Shown here piece by piece: positions 7,785 through 15,232 of a stretch of DNA of 39,898 bases (the stretch's first letter is position 1; every line of letters starts with the position of its first letter). The stretch is from an uncultured Dorea sp. (GTDB lineage Bacteria; Bacillota; Clostridia; Lachnospirales; Lachnospiraceae): positions 1-39,898 of the forward strand of contig CAMBRQ010000023.1 in the NCBI GenBank assembly GCA_945870325.1, given 5' to 3'. The position numbers were made by a program, and so were the translations under genes. The notes under the pieces were generated by a model, which was not told the origin of the DNA, did no database searches, and saw nothing but the letters and a program-made list of their open reading frames with translations.

Positions 7785-8948
7785 TCACAAATTTTCTAAC
7801 TTCCTTTTCGCATTCTTGCTTCCATGCTCTGCCGCTATCTTAAGCCAATACATACCCTTTTCAGGATCACTCTGTGGGGTCGCCTCATCCATATACAGAA
7901 CACTGCACAGATACGCAGATTCAACATGCCCTCTCTTTGCCGCCCGCAGAAACCAGCGCAACGCTTCTGATTCATCCCTTTGGGTTCCTTTCCCGATTTC
8001 ATACATACAGCCGCATTCAAACTGGGATTCCGCATGTCCCTGTGCTGCTGCTTTCAGGAACCATTTCAATGCTTCTGCATCATCCACGGCAGTCCCCTGT
8101 CCTGCCTGGTACATCGTCGCCACACCATACTGTGCCTCCATATAACCGCCCTCTGCAGCTATAAGCAAAGATTCAAATGCCTTCTTAAACTTTCTCTTTT
8201 TATACAACTCCAATCCTTCGCGGTACTCATCCTCAACAATGACCTTAATACTTTCGAGTTGTCCGATATATCTCACTGCTTGCATGCGCTCCTCTTCTGT
8301 TTCCTCACGTCTTTGTACCATGCGAATATATCCGTACTTGCTATTCACATTTCCGTTTTCAGCAGAGAATAAATAATATCGAAGCGCCATATCCAGATTT
8401 TCCTCAACTCCCTTGCCCTCCTCATACATCCAACCCAAAGCATTCTGTGCATCTGCATATTTCTTTTCTTTAGGAGAAATATGATCACATACATACTTCA
8501 GCAGTGGAAATGCCTGATCATATTCAAAAAGCATGTACAGATCCATTCCCTGCACATAACATTCATTCAGATTTAATTGCTGCTCCTTTTCTTTACTTTC
8601 CACCTTCTTACTTATTCCCGGCTCTTGCTCTGTCTGCACTTCCTTCTTCGGTTTCGGTTTTGCTTCCTTTTTTGGCTCTGGTTTTACTTCCTCTTTTGGC
8701 TCTGGTTTTACTTCCTTTTTTGGTTTCGACTTCGCCTCCTTTTTTGGCTCTGGCTTCACTTCCTCTTTTGGCTCTGGCTTTACTTCCCTCTTTGGTTCCG
8801 GCTTTACTTCTTTCTTTGGCTCAGGTTTTTGCCTTGGCTTCCGTTTCTTCTTGGAATTTACAGCCACACTTTCTTTGTTTTTTTCCTGCTCGGCTGCCTT
8901 ATTATTGATAGCAATAACGCCATCTAATACTCCCTGTATCGCTGCCAT
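7785..8948 (-). CDS. Sel1-repeat protein with Lys-Pro-Glu linker
   Basis: A 387-residue protein. Residues 41-104 are eight tandem octapeptides of the form KPEPKKEV, highly charged and proline-rich, likely an extended spacer. From about 145 to the end it is built from Sel1-like helical repeats (ALGWMYEEGKGVEENLDMAL, VATMYQAGQGTAVDDAEALK, CGCMYEIGKGTQRDESEALR, WLKIAAEHGSKNAKRKL). Sel1 repeats are protein-protein interaction scaffolds, and the partner is unknown. There is no signal peptide. It is the last gene of the run from 11881, 39 bp after the small unknown gene. The start codon has only a weak ribosome site (GGGCG), so the exact start is uncertain. Confidence 0.8.
   Translation of the reverse strand: MAAIQGVLDGVIAINNKAAEQEKNKESVAVNSKKKRKPRQKPEPKKEVKPEPKREVKPEPKEEVKPEPKKEAKSKPKKEVKPEPKEEVKPEPKKEAKPKPKKEVQTEQEPGISKKVESKEKEQQLNLNECYVQGMDLYMLFEYDQAFPLLKYVCDHISPKEKKYADAQNALGWMYEEGKGVEENLDMALRYYLFSAENGNVNSKYGYIRMVQRREETEEERMQAVRYIGQLESIKVIVEDEYREGLELYKKRKFKKAFESLLIAAEGGYMEAQYGVATMYQAGQGTAVDDAEALKWFLKAAAQGHAESQFECGCMYEIGKGTQRDESEALRWFLRAAKRGHVESAYLCSVLYMDEATPQSDPEKGMYWLKIAAEHGSKNAKRKLENL
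8637..8828 (-). repeat. 24-bp minisatellite encoding KPEPKKEV octapeptides
   Basis: Eight direct repeats of 24 bp, diverged mainly at Lys/Arg/Glu and Val/Ala positions, lie within the Sel1-repeat gene. The unit length is a multiple of three, so gain or loss of units keeps the frame. Confidence 0.85.
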
Positions 8949-8987
8949 ATATACACGCCCGACGTATATGACAAGTTCCTTCGCATC

Positions 8988-9314
8988 CTAATACGCAGCA
9001 GTGATAAACGCATCTTTCACGCCACTTTGACGAACACCACATAATCCCTTAAATGGGACTTTCTTCACTTTACTGCTGCGTAATTTATCAAAATCCGAGC
9101 CATATAATCCGTCTATTGCCAGAATATATCCCCCTTTTCCACTTCCCATAAGAGTCGTATCCCATATGCCAACAATATCGCTTCTGCTGCATACACTGCC
9201 ATAAGATGCTAATGCGTTTTTAATCACCTTTTCGCTCAACTGAACCTCTGGTTTAAACCTGGCACCATTCTCTGCCGATACTTTCTTCATTAATTCAGAT
9301 AACTGTTCCCTCAT
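8988..9314 (-). CDS. Small protein of unknown function
   Basis: A 108-residue soluble protein with no signal peptide or membrane segment. Its core (DIVGIWDTTLMGSGKGG followed by YILAIDGLYG) has a glycine-rich turn followed by a strand, a pattern I associate with small uncharacterised Firmicute proteins, but I cannot name a family. The start at 9314 is set by AAGGAGG 6 nt upstream; the longer in-frame version would begin before that site. It lies 34 bp after the EamA transporter and 39 bp before the Sel1-repeat gene, so it is probably co-transcribed with both. Confidence 0.6.
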   Translation of the reverse strand: MREQLSELMKKVSAENGARFKPEVQLSEKVIKNALASYGSVCSRSDIVGIWDTTLMGSGKGGYILAIDGLYGSDFDKLRSSKVKKVPFKGLCGVRQSGVKDAFITAAY

Positions 9315-9348
9315 TGTCTTCCTCCTTTTCATTTTACTCTTCTCTCTA

Positions 9349-10275
9349 TCACTTCTCCCCACGGTTCACCATCACAATCCCGATACATACCAAGAGAAGC
9401 GCCACTAACCCCTTAAGTGTAAATGCTTGGTTCTTTTCCCCAAGCAACAAAGCCGAGAGGATCACGCCAATAATCGGATTGGCGAATCCGAATACCGCCA
9501 CTTTCCCCACCGGATTGTACTTTAGCAAAATGCTCCATAGTGAATAGGCTACCGCCGAGATCAGTCCCATATAGATCAGCAGAAGCGTCGATACCCCTGT
9601 AAATCCAGTCACCCTTCCTCCGCAGATCCATCCAATCATAGACAGGACAATCCCGCCAAAGAAGAATTGATATCCACAAAGCGTGAACGTATCCTCCCGG
9701 CTGGAATACCCCTTTATCATCACCGAAGAAAGTGCCGATGCAAATGCCGACACAAGCATGGAACCTTCTCCTGCCAAAGACAGATTCATATCCATCTTCC
9801 CTCCGGTCAGATTAATGAGAATTACTCCCGCAAATCCAACAAGGCAGCCTAAGAATTTCCCGACAGATAATCTTTCCCGAAATACCAAAACTGACAAAAA
9901 TATAGCCAGGAATACGTTAGACGCCGTAATAATCGAAGATTTTACCCCTGTCGTATGTGCCAGTCCCATATAAAAGAAAACATATTGGAATATCGTCTGC
10001 ACTGCCCCCAGTTTGATTACCATGAACCACGAAGATGATTTCGGTCTCATAAAACTTTTCTTTAGAAAACTGCCAATCAGGATCACCATCACACCTGCCA
10101 GTGTAAACCTGTATCCCGCGAACAGCATCTGGGACATCGTATCCTCTCCCTGAATGCCAAAAAGCCTGTATCCAATCTTGATACTTGGAAACGCGCTTCC
10201 CCACAATGTGCAGCACAAAAGCGCAACCGCACAGACAACCAGCGGTTTTTTTAATATATGCGTATCTTTCTTCAT
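9349..10275 (-). CDS. EamA/DMT-family transporter
   Basis: A 308-residue membrane protein with about ten hydrophobic segments and the two-fold EamA repeat of the drug/metabolite transporter superfamily (first half with LWGSAFPSIKIG, second half with VAVFGFANPIIGVILSALLLGE). Members usually export amino acids or other metabolites. The substrate cannot be read from sequence, but its operon partner at 10640-11881 is a ThrE-type amino-acid exporter. Its ATG overlaps the stop of the upstream selenoprotein gene by four bases (ATGA), implying coupled translation. Confidence 0.9.
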   Translation of the reverse strand: MKKDTHILKKPLVVCAVALLCCTLWGSAFPSIKIGYRLFGIQGEDTMSQMLFAGYRFTLAGVMVILIGSFLKKSFMRPKSSSWFMVIKLGAVQTIFQYVFFYMGLAHTTGVKSSIITASNVFLAIFLSVLVFRERLSVGKFLGCLVGFAGVILINLTGGKMDMNLSLAGEGSMLVSAFASALSSVMIKGYSSREDTFTLCGYQFFFGGIVLSMIGWICGGRVTGFTGVSTLLLIYMGLISAVAYSLWSILLKYNPVGKVAVFGFANPIIGVILSALLLGEKNQAFTLKGLVALLLVCIGIVMVNRGEK

Positions 10276-10643
10276 CTTATAAAGCCATCCTTATTGTTAT
10301 TTTGCATAGAGTCCTCCGGCTGCTCATCCGCTTCCTTTTCAGGCGGAATCACTTGGATTCCCTCCACCTCGAATGTACTGATCCACGGATATTCCATATA
10401 ACGAACCACAATCTGCTCCTCTGTCCGTACACCTTGAGCAGGATAATACACCTTCCCCATCACACTCTCATCACAATGATATCCCCGGCTAATATAATAC
10501 TCCTTCTTCTTATCAGTAAAACCTACTGATACCTCCGTACGCGGAGGCGCACATCAACTGGTATACAATGTCGCGTCCAGAACAATATCTGCAAATCCCA
10601 GTCTTTTCATATAGGCAATCGCATTTTCATTCAACTCGATCAT
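10272..10643 (-). CDS. Selenoprotein with a Sec-Cys motif (TGA at 10556-10554 read as Sec)
   Basis: Read through one in-frame TGA, this frame gives 123 residues with Sec30-Cys31 in TSUCAPPRTEVSVGF. Four things support readthrough. The ATG overlaps the stop of the upstream exporter gene (ATGA), and its own stop overlaps the next ATG (ATGA), so the full frame fits exactly between its neighbours. The frame is open and protein-like on both sides of the TGA. The codon next to TGA is Cys, a common redox pairing. A six-base-pair hairpin lies 6 nt downstream. The N-terminus (MIELNENAIAYMKRLGF) is weakly reminiscent of IscA/HesB-type starts. From memory it resembles the small family named for a CC or Sec-Cys motif; its function is not known. 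The tail (about 100-123) is Glu/Gln/Asn-rich. An annotator ignoring Sec would report only a 63-residue fragment from 10463. Confidence 0.85.
10532..10556 (-). promoter_or_regulatory. Sec codon with candidate bacterial SECIS hairpin
   Basis: Immediately after the TGA (10556-10554) the message forms CCUCCG (10547-10542), loop CGUA, and CGGAGG (10537-10532), a perfect 6-bp stem whose base is 6 nt from UGA. A G sits in the first two loop bases, as bacterial SECIS elements usually have. The stem is shorter and nearer the UGA than the classic E. coli fdhF element, which is within the known diversity. Confidence 0.7.
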
Positions 10644-11881
10644 AAGGCTTTCATCCTTTCCCCCACATAACGGGTCGCAATTTCTACCAGCAGGAAACCA
10701 AATGCAATCGCAATACAAGTCTGTCCCAATAAGATGGTCTGCTGTTTCGCTAATGCATAATCTGCCTGCACAACTCCATGCATCATGTAAAACAATGTCG
10801 CTCCCGGAATCACCGGCATGATCGCAGTCGTCAGAAAAATCGTCGATGGTGCCTTGTGGAATCTTGACATCGCATACGCATATGCCGCTACAAAAGTCGC
10901 GCCTGCCATAACTGCGGTAAAACTGTTCCCATTAAAATGCTGTACAAGCAGATAACAGCCGCAGTTAATCAGCCCGCCAATCCCTGCATAGACGGAATGC
11001 AGAACCGACGCCTTAAACATCATTGCGAATCCCATGCTCGCCACACCGCAAGTAACCAACTGCACAATAATACTCGGTGCAATATACATCTCATACATAT
11101 CTCCCTCGAACAGAACCATAGCAAGACCCGTACCACACGCAATCGCTATTGCACCCAGACATGCATTGGCTACATTCAATATCCCTGACAGATAAGCCCG
11201 ATTCAAGATATCTCTGATTCCATTCGTTACGCCCAGCCCGCTTATCAGTACCATGTTAAGTCCCAGTACGATCCGATCCGGGTGATGTCCAAGTCCCAAC
11301 TTAGCAACTAAGAATACCGCCGCCGAGGACAAAAAGGCGATGATAATGTTATACACTACAAGGTTCTGCTCTTTCTTTTCAAGCATACTGCCAAAATATA
11401 CTTCTATCAACGCGCATATGAGAATTCCGACAATGGTATCTGCCAGATCACAGCCAAAATACACGCCGAACCCAACGCCGCCCAGGATTGCCGACAAGTA
11501 TTTCTGATACATAGGCTGCGGCTTACGGTTCATGACTTCCTCATATTTCTCACGGATCTCTTCCACTGATGGAGTATTCCTGCATATGTATCTGGACAGA
11601 TTATTCAGATAGTCCAGTCTGTCATAATGAAATCCCGTCCTGTGTACTCTCCTGACCTGCGTGATATAATGCCCGCCTGTCGGTCTGATCGTCGCCTGAA
11701 TGTTGCTCTGTATTACGAATACACTGCACTGCTCCACATCATAACTTTCAATCATCCGATAGATACTGTCCTCTGCACGATCCGTCTCCGCACCGCTTTT
11801 TACCATCTCTTTTCCGATGTTCAGAATTTCATTTAATAATAATTCATAATCCATGCCACATATAGGTTCCGATATCCTCAA
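10640..11881 (-). CDS. Threonine/serine exporter family protein (ThrE type, fused)
   Basis: A 413-residue protein in which the ThrE_N domain (residues about 10-250; ILNIGKEMVKSGAETDRAED start, then membrane segments) and the small ThrE_2 part (about 270-410) are joined in one chain, as in actinobacterial ThrE. In many Firmicutes they are separate. There are about ten membrane segments. Family members export threonine and serine. The start is a TTG at 11881 because AAGGGGGG lies 6 nt before it, while the first ATG at 11854 has no ribosome site. It is the first gene of an operon continuing into the selenoprotein and an EamA exporter with ATGA overlaps. An inverted repeat at 11946-11971 lies upstream. 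Confidence 0.85.
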   Translation of the reverse strand: MRISEPICGMDYELLLNEILNIGKEMVKSGAETDRAEDSIYRMIESYDVEQCSVFVIQSNIQATIRPTGGHYITQVRRVHRTGFHYDRLDYLNNLSRYICRNTPSVEEIREKYEEVMNRKPQPMYQKYLSAILGGVGFGVYFGCDLADTIVGILICALIEVYFGSMLEKKEQNLVVYNIIIAFLSSAAVFLVAKLGLGHHPDRIVLGLNMVLISGLGVTNGIRDILNRAYLSGILNVANACLGAIAIACGTGLAMVLFEGDMYEMYIAPSIIVQLVTCGVASMGFAMMFKASVLHSVYAGIGGLINCGCYLLVQHFNGNSFTAVMAGATFVAAYAYAMSRFHKAPSTIFLTTAIMPVIPGATLFYMMHGVVQADYALAKQQTILLGQTCIAIAFGFLLVEIATRYVGERMKAL

Positions 11882-11945
11882 AACGTTCCCCCCTTCGCAT
11901 TCCCAATATTAACAGATCGATAATCCTGTCCTTCCCAGAAAACTC

Positions 11946-11971
11946 TATATTGTCCATATCGGAACAATATA
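11946..11971. promoter_or_regulatory. Operator-like inverted repeat upstream of the ThrE/selenoprotein operon
   Basis: TATATTGT (11946-11953) and ACAATATA (11964-11971) are perfect 8-bp arms with a 10-bp centre, 65 bp before the TTG start of the exporter gene. The spacing of half-sites suits a dimeric repressor. No regulator gene is adjacent. Confidence 0.4.
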
Positions 11972-12213
11972 ATTCTCCGCTCCCCTTCGGCTTTTTTTAT
12001 TGCACTTCCATATTAGCCGAATTCTTCTGTTATCGCAACTAGTTTTAGGCTGTTTCATTATATTTTTCCAGTATCAACTCCCTAATCTTTAATCTGGGCA
12101 AGCATGAAAAACGATGGTGCAGTCACTACCATTATGGGACTCGACCGTTCCATCCGCTGGTGAAATAACACCGTGCTTCTGTTTATGATGATATAGTCAT
12201 CCTCTTCTTGTAG

Positions 12214-12250
12214 AGTGCAAAAATAGTCGAATTTTGATAGTTTTTGCACT
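12214..12250. repeat. Perfect 10-bp inverted repeat
   Basis: AGTGCAAAAA (12214-12223) and TTTTTGCACT (12241-12250) flank 17 bp, and a third AGTGCA follows at 12253-12258. It lies just before the ATPase remnant and could be an operator, a hairpin, or the end of a lost mobile element. Confidence 0.5.
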
Positions 12251-12261
12251 TCAGTGCATAA

Positions 12262-12768
12262 ACTTCAAAAAGCGCGTTAGGTGGCACCCGCAAACAGGTC
12301 TTTGATAAAACAGGGGAACATTATGAGCTTCGTGAGGTTTTCGATGCTTATATGCGATTTGGAGGAATGCCGGGTATTGCCGATGTAGGATTAGACCAAG
12401 AAAAAGCATGGGTGTTACTTGAGGGCATCTACTCTACCGTAATTATAAGAGATATTCTTGAACGGGAAAATCGCAGAGGACAAAAAAGAATCACAGACTC
12501 TGTTCTCTTGAAAAAGATTGTCATGTTTCTTGCAGATAACATCGGAAGCAGTATATCTGTCTCCTCTATTGGAAACACTCTGTTGAACGAAGGACTGCTC
12601 GAAGATGGCAATCGAAAAGGAACACCTCGTGCTCATACAGTTCAAGCCTATGTAAATGCACTGCTGGAAGCATATGAGAAGATAGTTCTTTCCATGAATA
12701 CCGGAATGGATTCTTCCTATGATGGTATAAAATCCATCAATTTAATTGACTGGCTGATTTCAGAATAA
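12262..12768 (+). pseudogene. Internally deleted ATP-binding protein (AAA/DUF4143 type)
   Basis: The frame is open from 12262, just after a stop, with no start codon at the expected place. It encodes the middle of a DUF4143-type ATPase (TGEHYELREVFDAYMRFGGM, then IYSTVIIRDILERE and ISVSSIGNTLLNEG). At VNALLEAY it jumps to what looks like the C-terminal end of the same family (EKIVLSMNTGM to SINLIDWLISE). The N-terminal P-loop half is absent, and about 130 residues are missing between the two parts. Such ATPases are typical accessory genes. A hairpin follows at 12794-12830. Confidence 0.7.
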
Positions 12769-12793
12769 ATACTATATCTTTATGTTAACATTG

Positions 12794-12830
12794 GGGCTGT
12801 CTTACAGATGATAATTCTGTAAGGCAGCCC
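12794..12830 (+). terminator. Hairpin after the ATPase remnant
   Basis: GGGCTGTCTTACAG (12794-12807) pairs with CTGTAAGGCAGCCC (12817-12830) around a 9-nt loop, a 14-pair stem with one G-U wobble. The tail is only weakly T-rich, so termination is plausible rather than certain. It separates the remnant from the convergent ABC operon. Confidence 0.5.
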
Positions 12831-12855
12831 TTCCACATGTCTGTATGATTAATCA

Positions 12856-13485
12856 CTATAACACGTTAGCCGGATTCTCTTCCACCAACTCCTCGAATCT
12901 CACCACTCTCGTACATATCCTCTCTGCCAGTTCCATACGATGTGTCACAACCAGAAGCCCCAGTTTCCTTCGCTCTGCCATCTTAAGCATTACATCCCAG
13001 ATCTGTGCCTGCGTGATCACATCCAGCATCGCAGTCATCTCATCCGCAATCACGCATCTGGTCTTAGGACTCATAGCCCTTGCGATACAGAACCGCTGCA
13101 ACTCTCCTCCCGATAATTCTGCCGGGTATCTGGACAGCCACTCCTTCTCAATTCCCATCCACTTAAGCAGTTCCTCCTGCGGCTCCCAGCCTTCCGTCAG
13201 TGTCCGACTCAGTTTCCATCTGGGATTCACCGCTTTCTCCGGATGCTGATAGATGAGTTGTACCGGACAATACCCTTTCCTTGGAAGTGGTTTTCCCTCG
13301 AATAAGATGGTTCCGCTCTCAGGCTTTAAGTAACCCGCCAGGATCTGAGCCAGTGTACTCTTGCCGCATCCGGACGGTCCTACAAGCGCAACCCGTTCTC
13401 CTGCATCCATCGTGAAGTCCACATGTTCCAGTATGCTTCGATTCTTCCTATAAGAAAAACAAATATCCTTTGCCTCAATCAGCAT
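12856..13485 (-). CDS. ABC transporter ATPase, second subunit (NikE/DppF type, short)
   Basis: A 209-residue ATPase with Walker A GPSGCGKST, Q-loop IYQHPEKAVNPRW, signature LSGGELQR, Walker B with catalytic Glu VIADEMTAMLD and switch His VVTHR. It powers import together with the subunit encoded just upstream. It lacks the C-terminal oligopeptide extension of DppF, which makes it NikE-like in size. The ATG at 13485 overlaps the end of the preceding ATPase gene by 11 bp, with GGAGGTG about 10 nt upstream. A much longer open frame upstream is antisense shadow. It is the last gene of the five-gene importer operon. Confidence 0.88.
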   Translation of the reverse strand: MLIEAKDICFSYRKNRSILEHVDFTMDAGERVALVGPSGCGKSTLAQILAGYLKPESGTILFEGKPLPRKGYCPVQLIYQHPEKAVNPRWKLSRTLTEGWEPQEELLKWMGIEKEWLSRYPAELSGGELQRFCIARAMSPKTRCVIADEMTAMLDVITQAQIWDVMLKMAERRKLGLLVVTHRMELAERICTRVVRFEELVEENPANVL

Positions 13486-14398
13486 GAATACAGCACACCT
13501 CCCCTCCGCGCAAAGTACGCATCGGAATCTCCCCCAGACATTCCTCCGTCTTATACAGACATCGGGGCGCAAACAGACAGCCACCCGGAATAGAACCTGC
13601 ATATGGCTGTGTACCTGGAATCGGCTTGAATCCGTTCTGTGGAAGTGCCTCCCACAATGCCTTCGAATAGGGATGCCGAAGTGCTTCCGGTCCTCTGCCA
13701 AAATCCTCTGCCAAAGCCGTCTCCACCGTCGTTCCTGCATAGAATATCGCAATCCGGTCTGCATACTCAAACGCAAGATCAATATCGTGTGTGATCAGAA
13801 TGATTCCCTTCCCCTCATCTGCCAGCGTCCGAAAATTGCTCATGGCTTCTTCTGCCATAGCCTTACTCATCCCGGGTGTCGGCTCATCTGCAACAATCAG
13901 TTTCGCATCCCCGATTACCGCCGTAGAGACAAGAACCCTTCGCGCCATGCCTCCGGACAGTTGGAAAGGATACAGTTCTTCCACTTCTCTTTGAAGCCCA
14001 TAACGCTTGAATGCAAGCCTCTGTTTTTCCTTCGTTCCTCTTACTCCGACCACCTGCTTTCCCGTCTTCATCAGTGGGTCAAGATACTCCACAGACTGAG
14101 GTACCAACGCAATCTCCCGTCCCCGAAGCCGCTGCTGCAATTCTATCGTCATCGGCTGTCCATAATAACGCATATCGCCCGTTACCGATGCATTCTTAGG
14201 AAGAATTCCCAAGACAGTGCTTGCCAGCAGACTTTTCCCAGAACCGGAAGAACCCACGATCGCCAGGATCTCTCCCTCATCCACATGGATATTCAGATTA
14301 CTGATTACTTTTAAGTCTTTCTGCTCCAATCCTTTCTCATACATACGAAAAGATACGGACAGATTCTTAATATCCAATATAGGTTCCTTATGTTCCAT
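13475..14398 (-). CDS. ABC transporter ATPase, first subunit (NikD/DppD/OppD type)
   Basis: A 307-residue ATPase with Walker A GSSGSGKS, Q-loop PQSVEYLDPLMKTG, signature LSGGMARRV, Walker B IVADEPTPGMS and switch LITHD. The C-terminus has the cysteine-bearing oligopeptide/dipeptide extension (CLFAPRC followed by more Cys), a hallmark of the nickel/peptide importer class. AGGAGG stands just before the ATG. It is the fourth gene of the operon. Confidence 0.9.
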   Translation of the reverse strand: MEHKEPILDIKNLSVSFRMYEKGLEQKDLKVISNLNIHVDEGEILAIVGSSGSGKSLLASTVLGILPKNASVTGDMRYYGQPMTIELQQRLRGREIALVPQSVEYLDPLMKTGKQVVGVRGTKEKQRLAFKRYGLQREVEELYPFQLSGGMARRVLVSTAVIGDAKLIVADEPTPGMSKAMAEEAMSNFRTLADEGKGIILITHDIDLAFEYADRIAIFYAGTTVETALAEDFGRGPEALRHPYSKALWEALPQNGFKPIPGTQPYAGSIPGGCLFAPRCLYKTEECLGEIPMRTLRGGEVCCIHAD

Positions 14399-14407
14399 CT
14401 CTTCCTC

Positions 14408-15232
14408 CTACTCCTGCGCGCTCATCGGATCAATCAATAACTTGATATCATCGCCCAATTTATCGAACAGCATCACCACCATAACTAACAGCATTCCCGG
14501 GAAAAATACCAGCCACCACATCCCTGTAGAGATATGCTTCAGCGCCTCTGATAAGATAATCCCAATCGCCGGCGTATCCACACCCAGACCGAATCCCAGG
14601 AAAGTGACTCCCGCCTCATGCAGGATCGCGTGAGGGAATAACAGAATCAGACCTACAATGAACTGCGGAATCACATGTGGTATGATATGCTCACATGCGA
14701 TCTGCACCTTCGTCCTCCCGAATCTCTCGGCTGCTTTTACATACTGCATATTCTTAATCTGCAGCACCTCCGCGCGAATTACTCTGGTAAGATTCGGCCA
14801 GTGAGTCAGCGCAATTCCGATAATCACACCTTTTAGCCCCTTTCCCAAAGCAAATGATATCAGCATCAGAAGTACCAGGTGCGGAATTCCCATAAACAGA
14901 TCCACCAGATAGGAGATCATCTTATCAATCACGCCTCCAACCGTAGCAGATAAAATTCCGAAGACCAGCGCTATCACCGCACTGACGCCCGCTGCCAAAG
15001 TTCCAAGCAAAATACTGGTGGACAGTCCCTTTATCGTCCGACAGAACATATCCCGTCCCAGATAATCCGTTCCGAACCAGTGTGCCGCCGACGGCGGCAG
15101 TTTTTTTGCAGCATAGTCAGGTGCATAACTCTCTGGATTCATCACCAGGCCAGAGGCTGCAATTCCCAATAATATCACACAGATCATCCCTATAAGAAGC
15201 AGTGTTTTCGTTCTTCGATTCACATTCCTCAT
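14408..15232 (-). CDS. ABC transporter permease (NikC/DppC type)
   Basis: A 274-residue inner-membrane permease with an N-terminal anchor segment followed by a five-helix BPD_transp_1 domain. The EAA-type loop for ATPase docking is around YVKAAERFGRTKVQIACEHI. The ATG overlaps the stop of the preceding permease gene by four bases (ATGA), so the two permeases are probably made in equal amounts as a heterodimer. Confidence 0.9.
   Translation of the reverse strand: MRNVNRRTKTLLLIGMICVILLGIAASGLVMNPESYAPDYAAKKLPPSAAHWFGTDYLGRDMFCRTIKGLSTSILLGTLAAGVSAVIALVFGILSATVGGVIDKMISYLVDLFMGIPHLVLLMLISFALGKGLKGVIIGIALTHWPNLTRVIRAEVLQIKNMQYVKAAERFGRTKVQIACEHIIPHVIPQFIVGLILLFPHAILHEAGVTFLGFGLGVDTPAIGIILSEALKHISTGMWWLVFFPGMLLVMVVMLFDKLGDDIKLLIDPMSAQE

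Larger units (their letters stand above)
11882..12261. other. Intergenic region with decayed sequence
   Basis: Contains the leader of the ThrE operon, an operator-like inverted repeat (11946-11971), and a second inverted repeat (12214-12250). On the minus strand, a frame ending in TAG near 12080 and running back past 12215 reads like a protein tail (QEEDDYIIINRSTVLFHQRM and beyond). It has no start codon or ribosome site and may be a remnant. No intact gene is supported. Confidence 0.4.

Noticed and set aside
8637..8828. CRISPR array
   Set aside because: The 24-bp repeats are contiguous without spacers and encode an in-frame octapeptide.
8504..8927. Leucine/phenylalanine-rich frames opposite the Sel1-repeat gene
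   Set aside because: They arise from the complement of the Lys-Pro-Glu repeat and only imitate membrane proteins.
10272..10463. A separate 63-residue protein starting at the GTG at 10463
   Set aside because: It is the 3' part of the selenoprotein frame, has no ribosome site, and the upstream sequence in the same frame is protein-like back to an ATG coupled to the previous gene.
13486..13782. N-terminal extension of the second ABC ATPase
   Set aside because: It lies wholly inside the preceding ATPase gene in another frame, and the family start with a ribosome site is at 13485.
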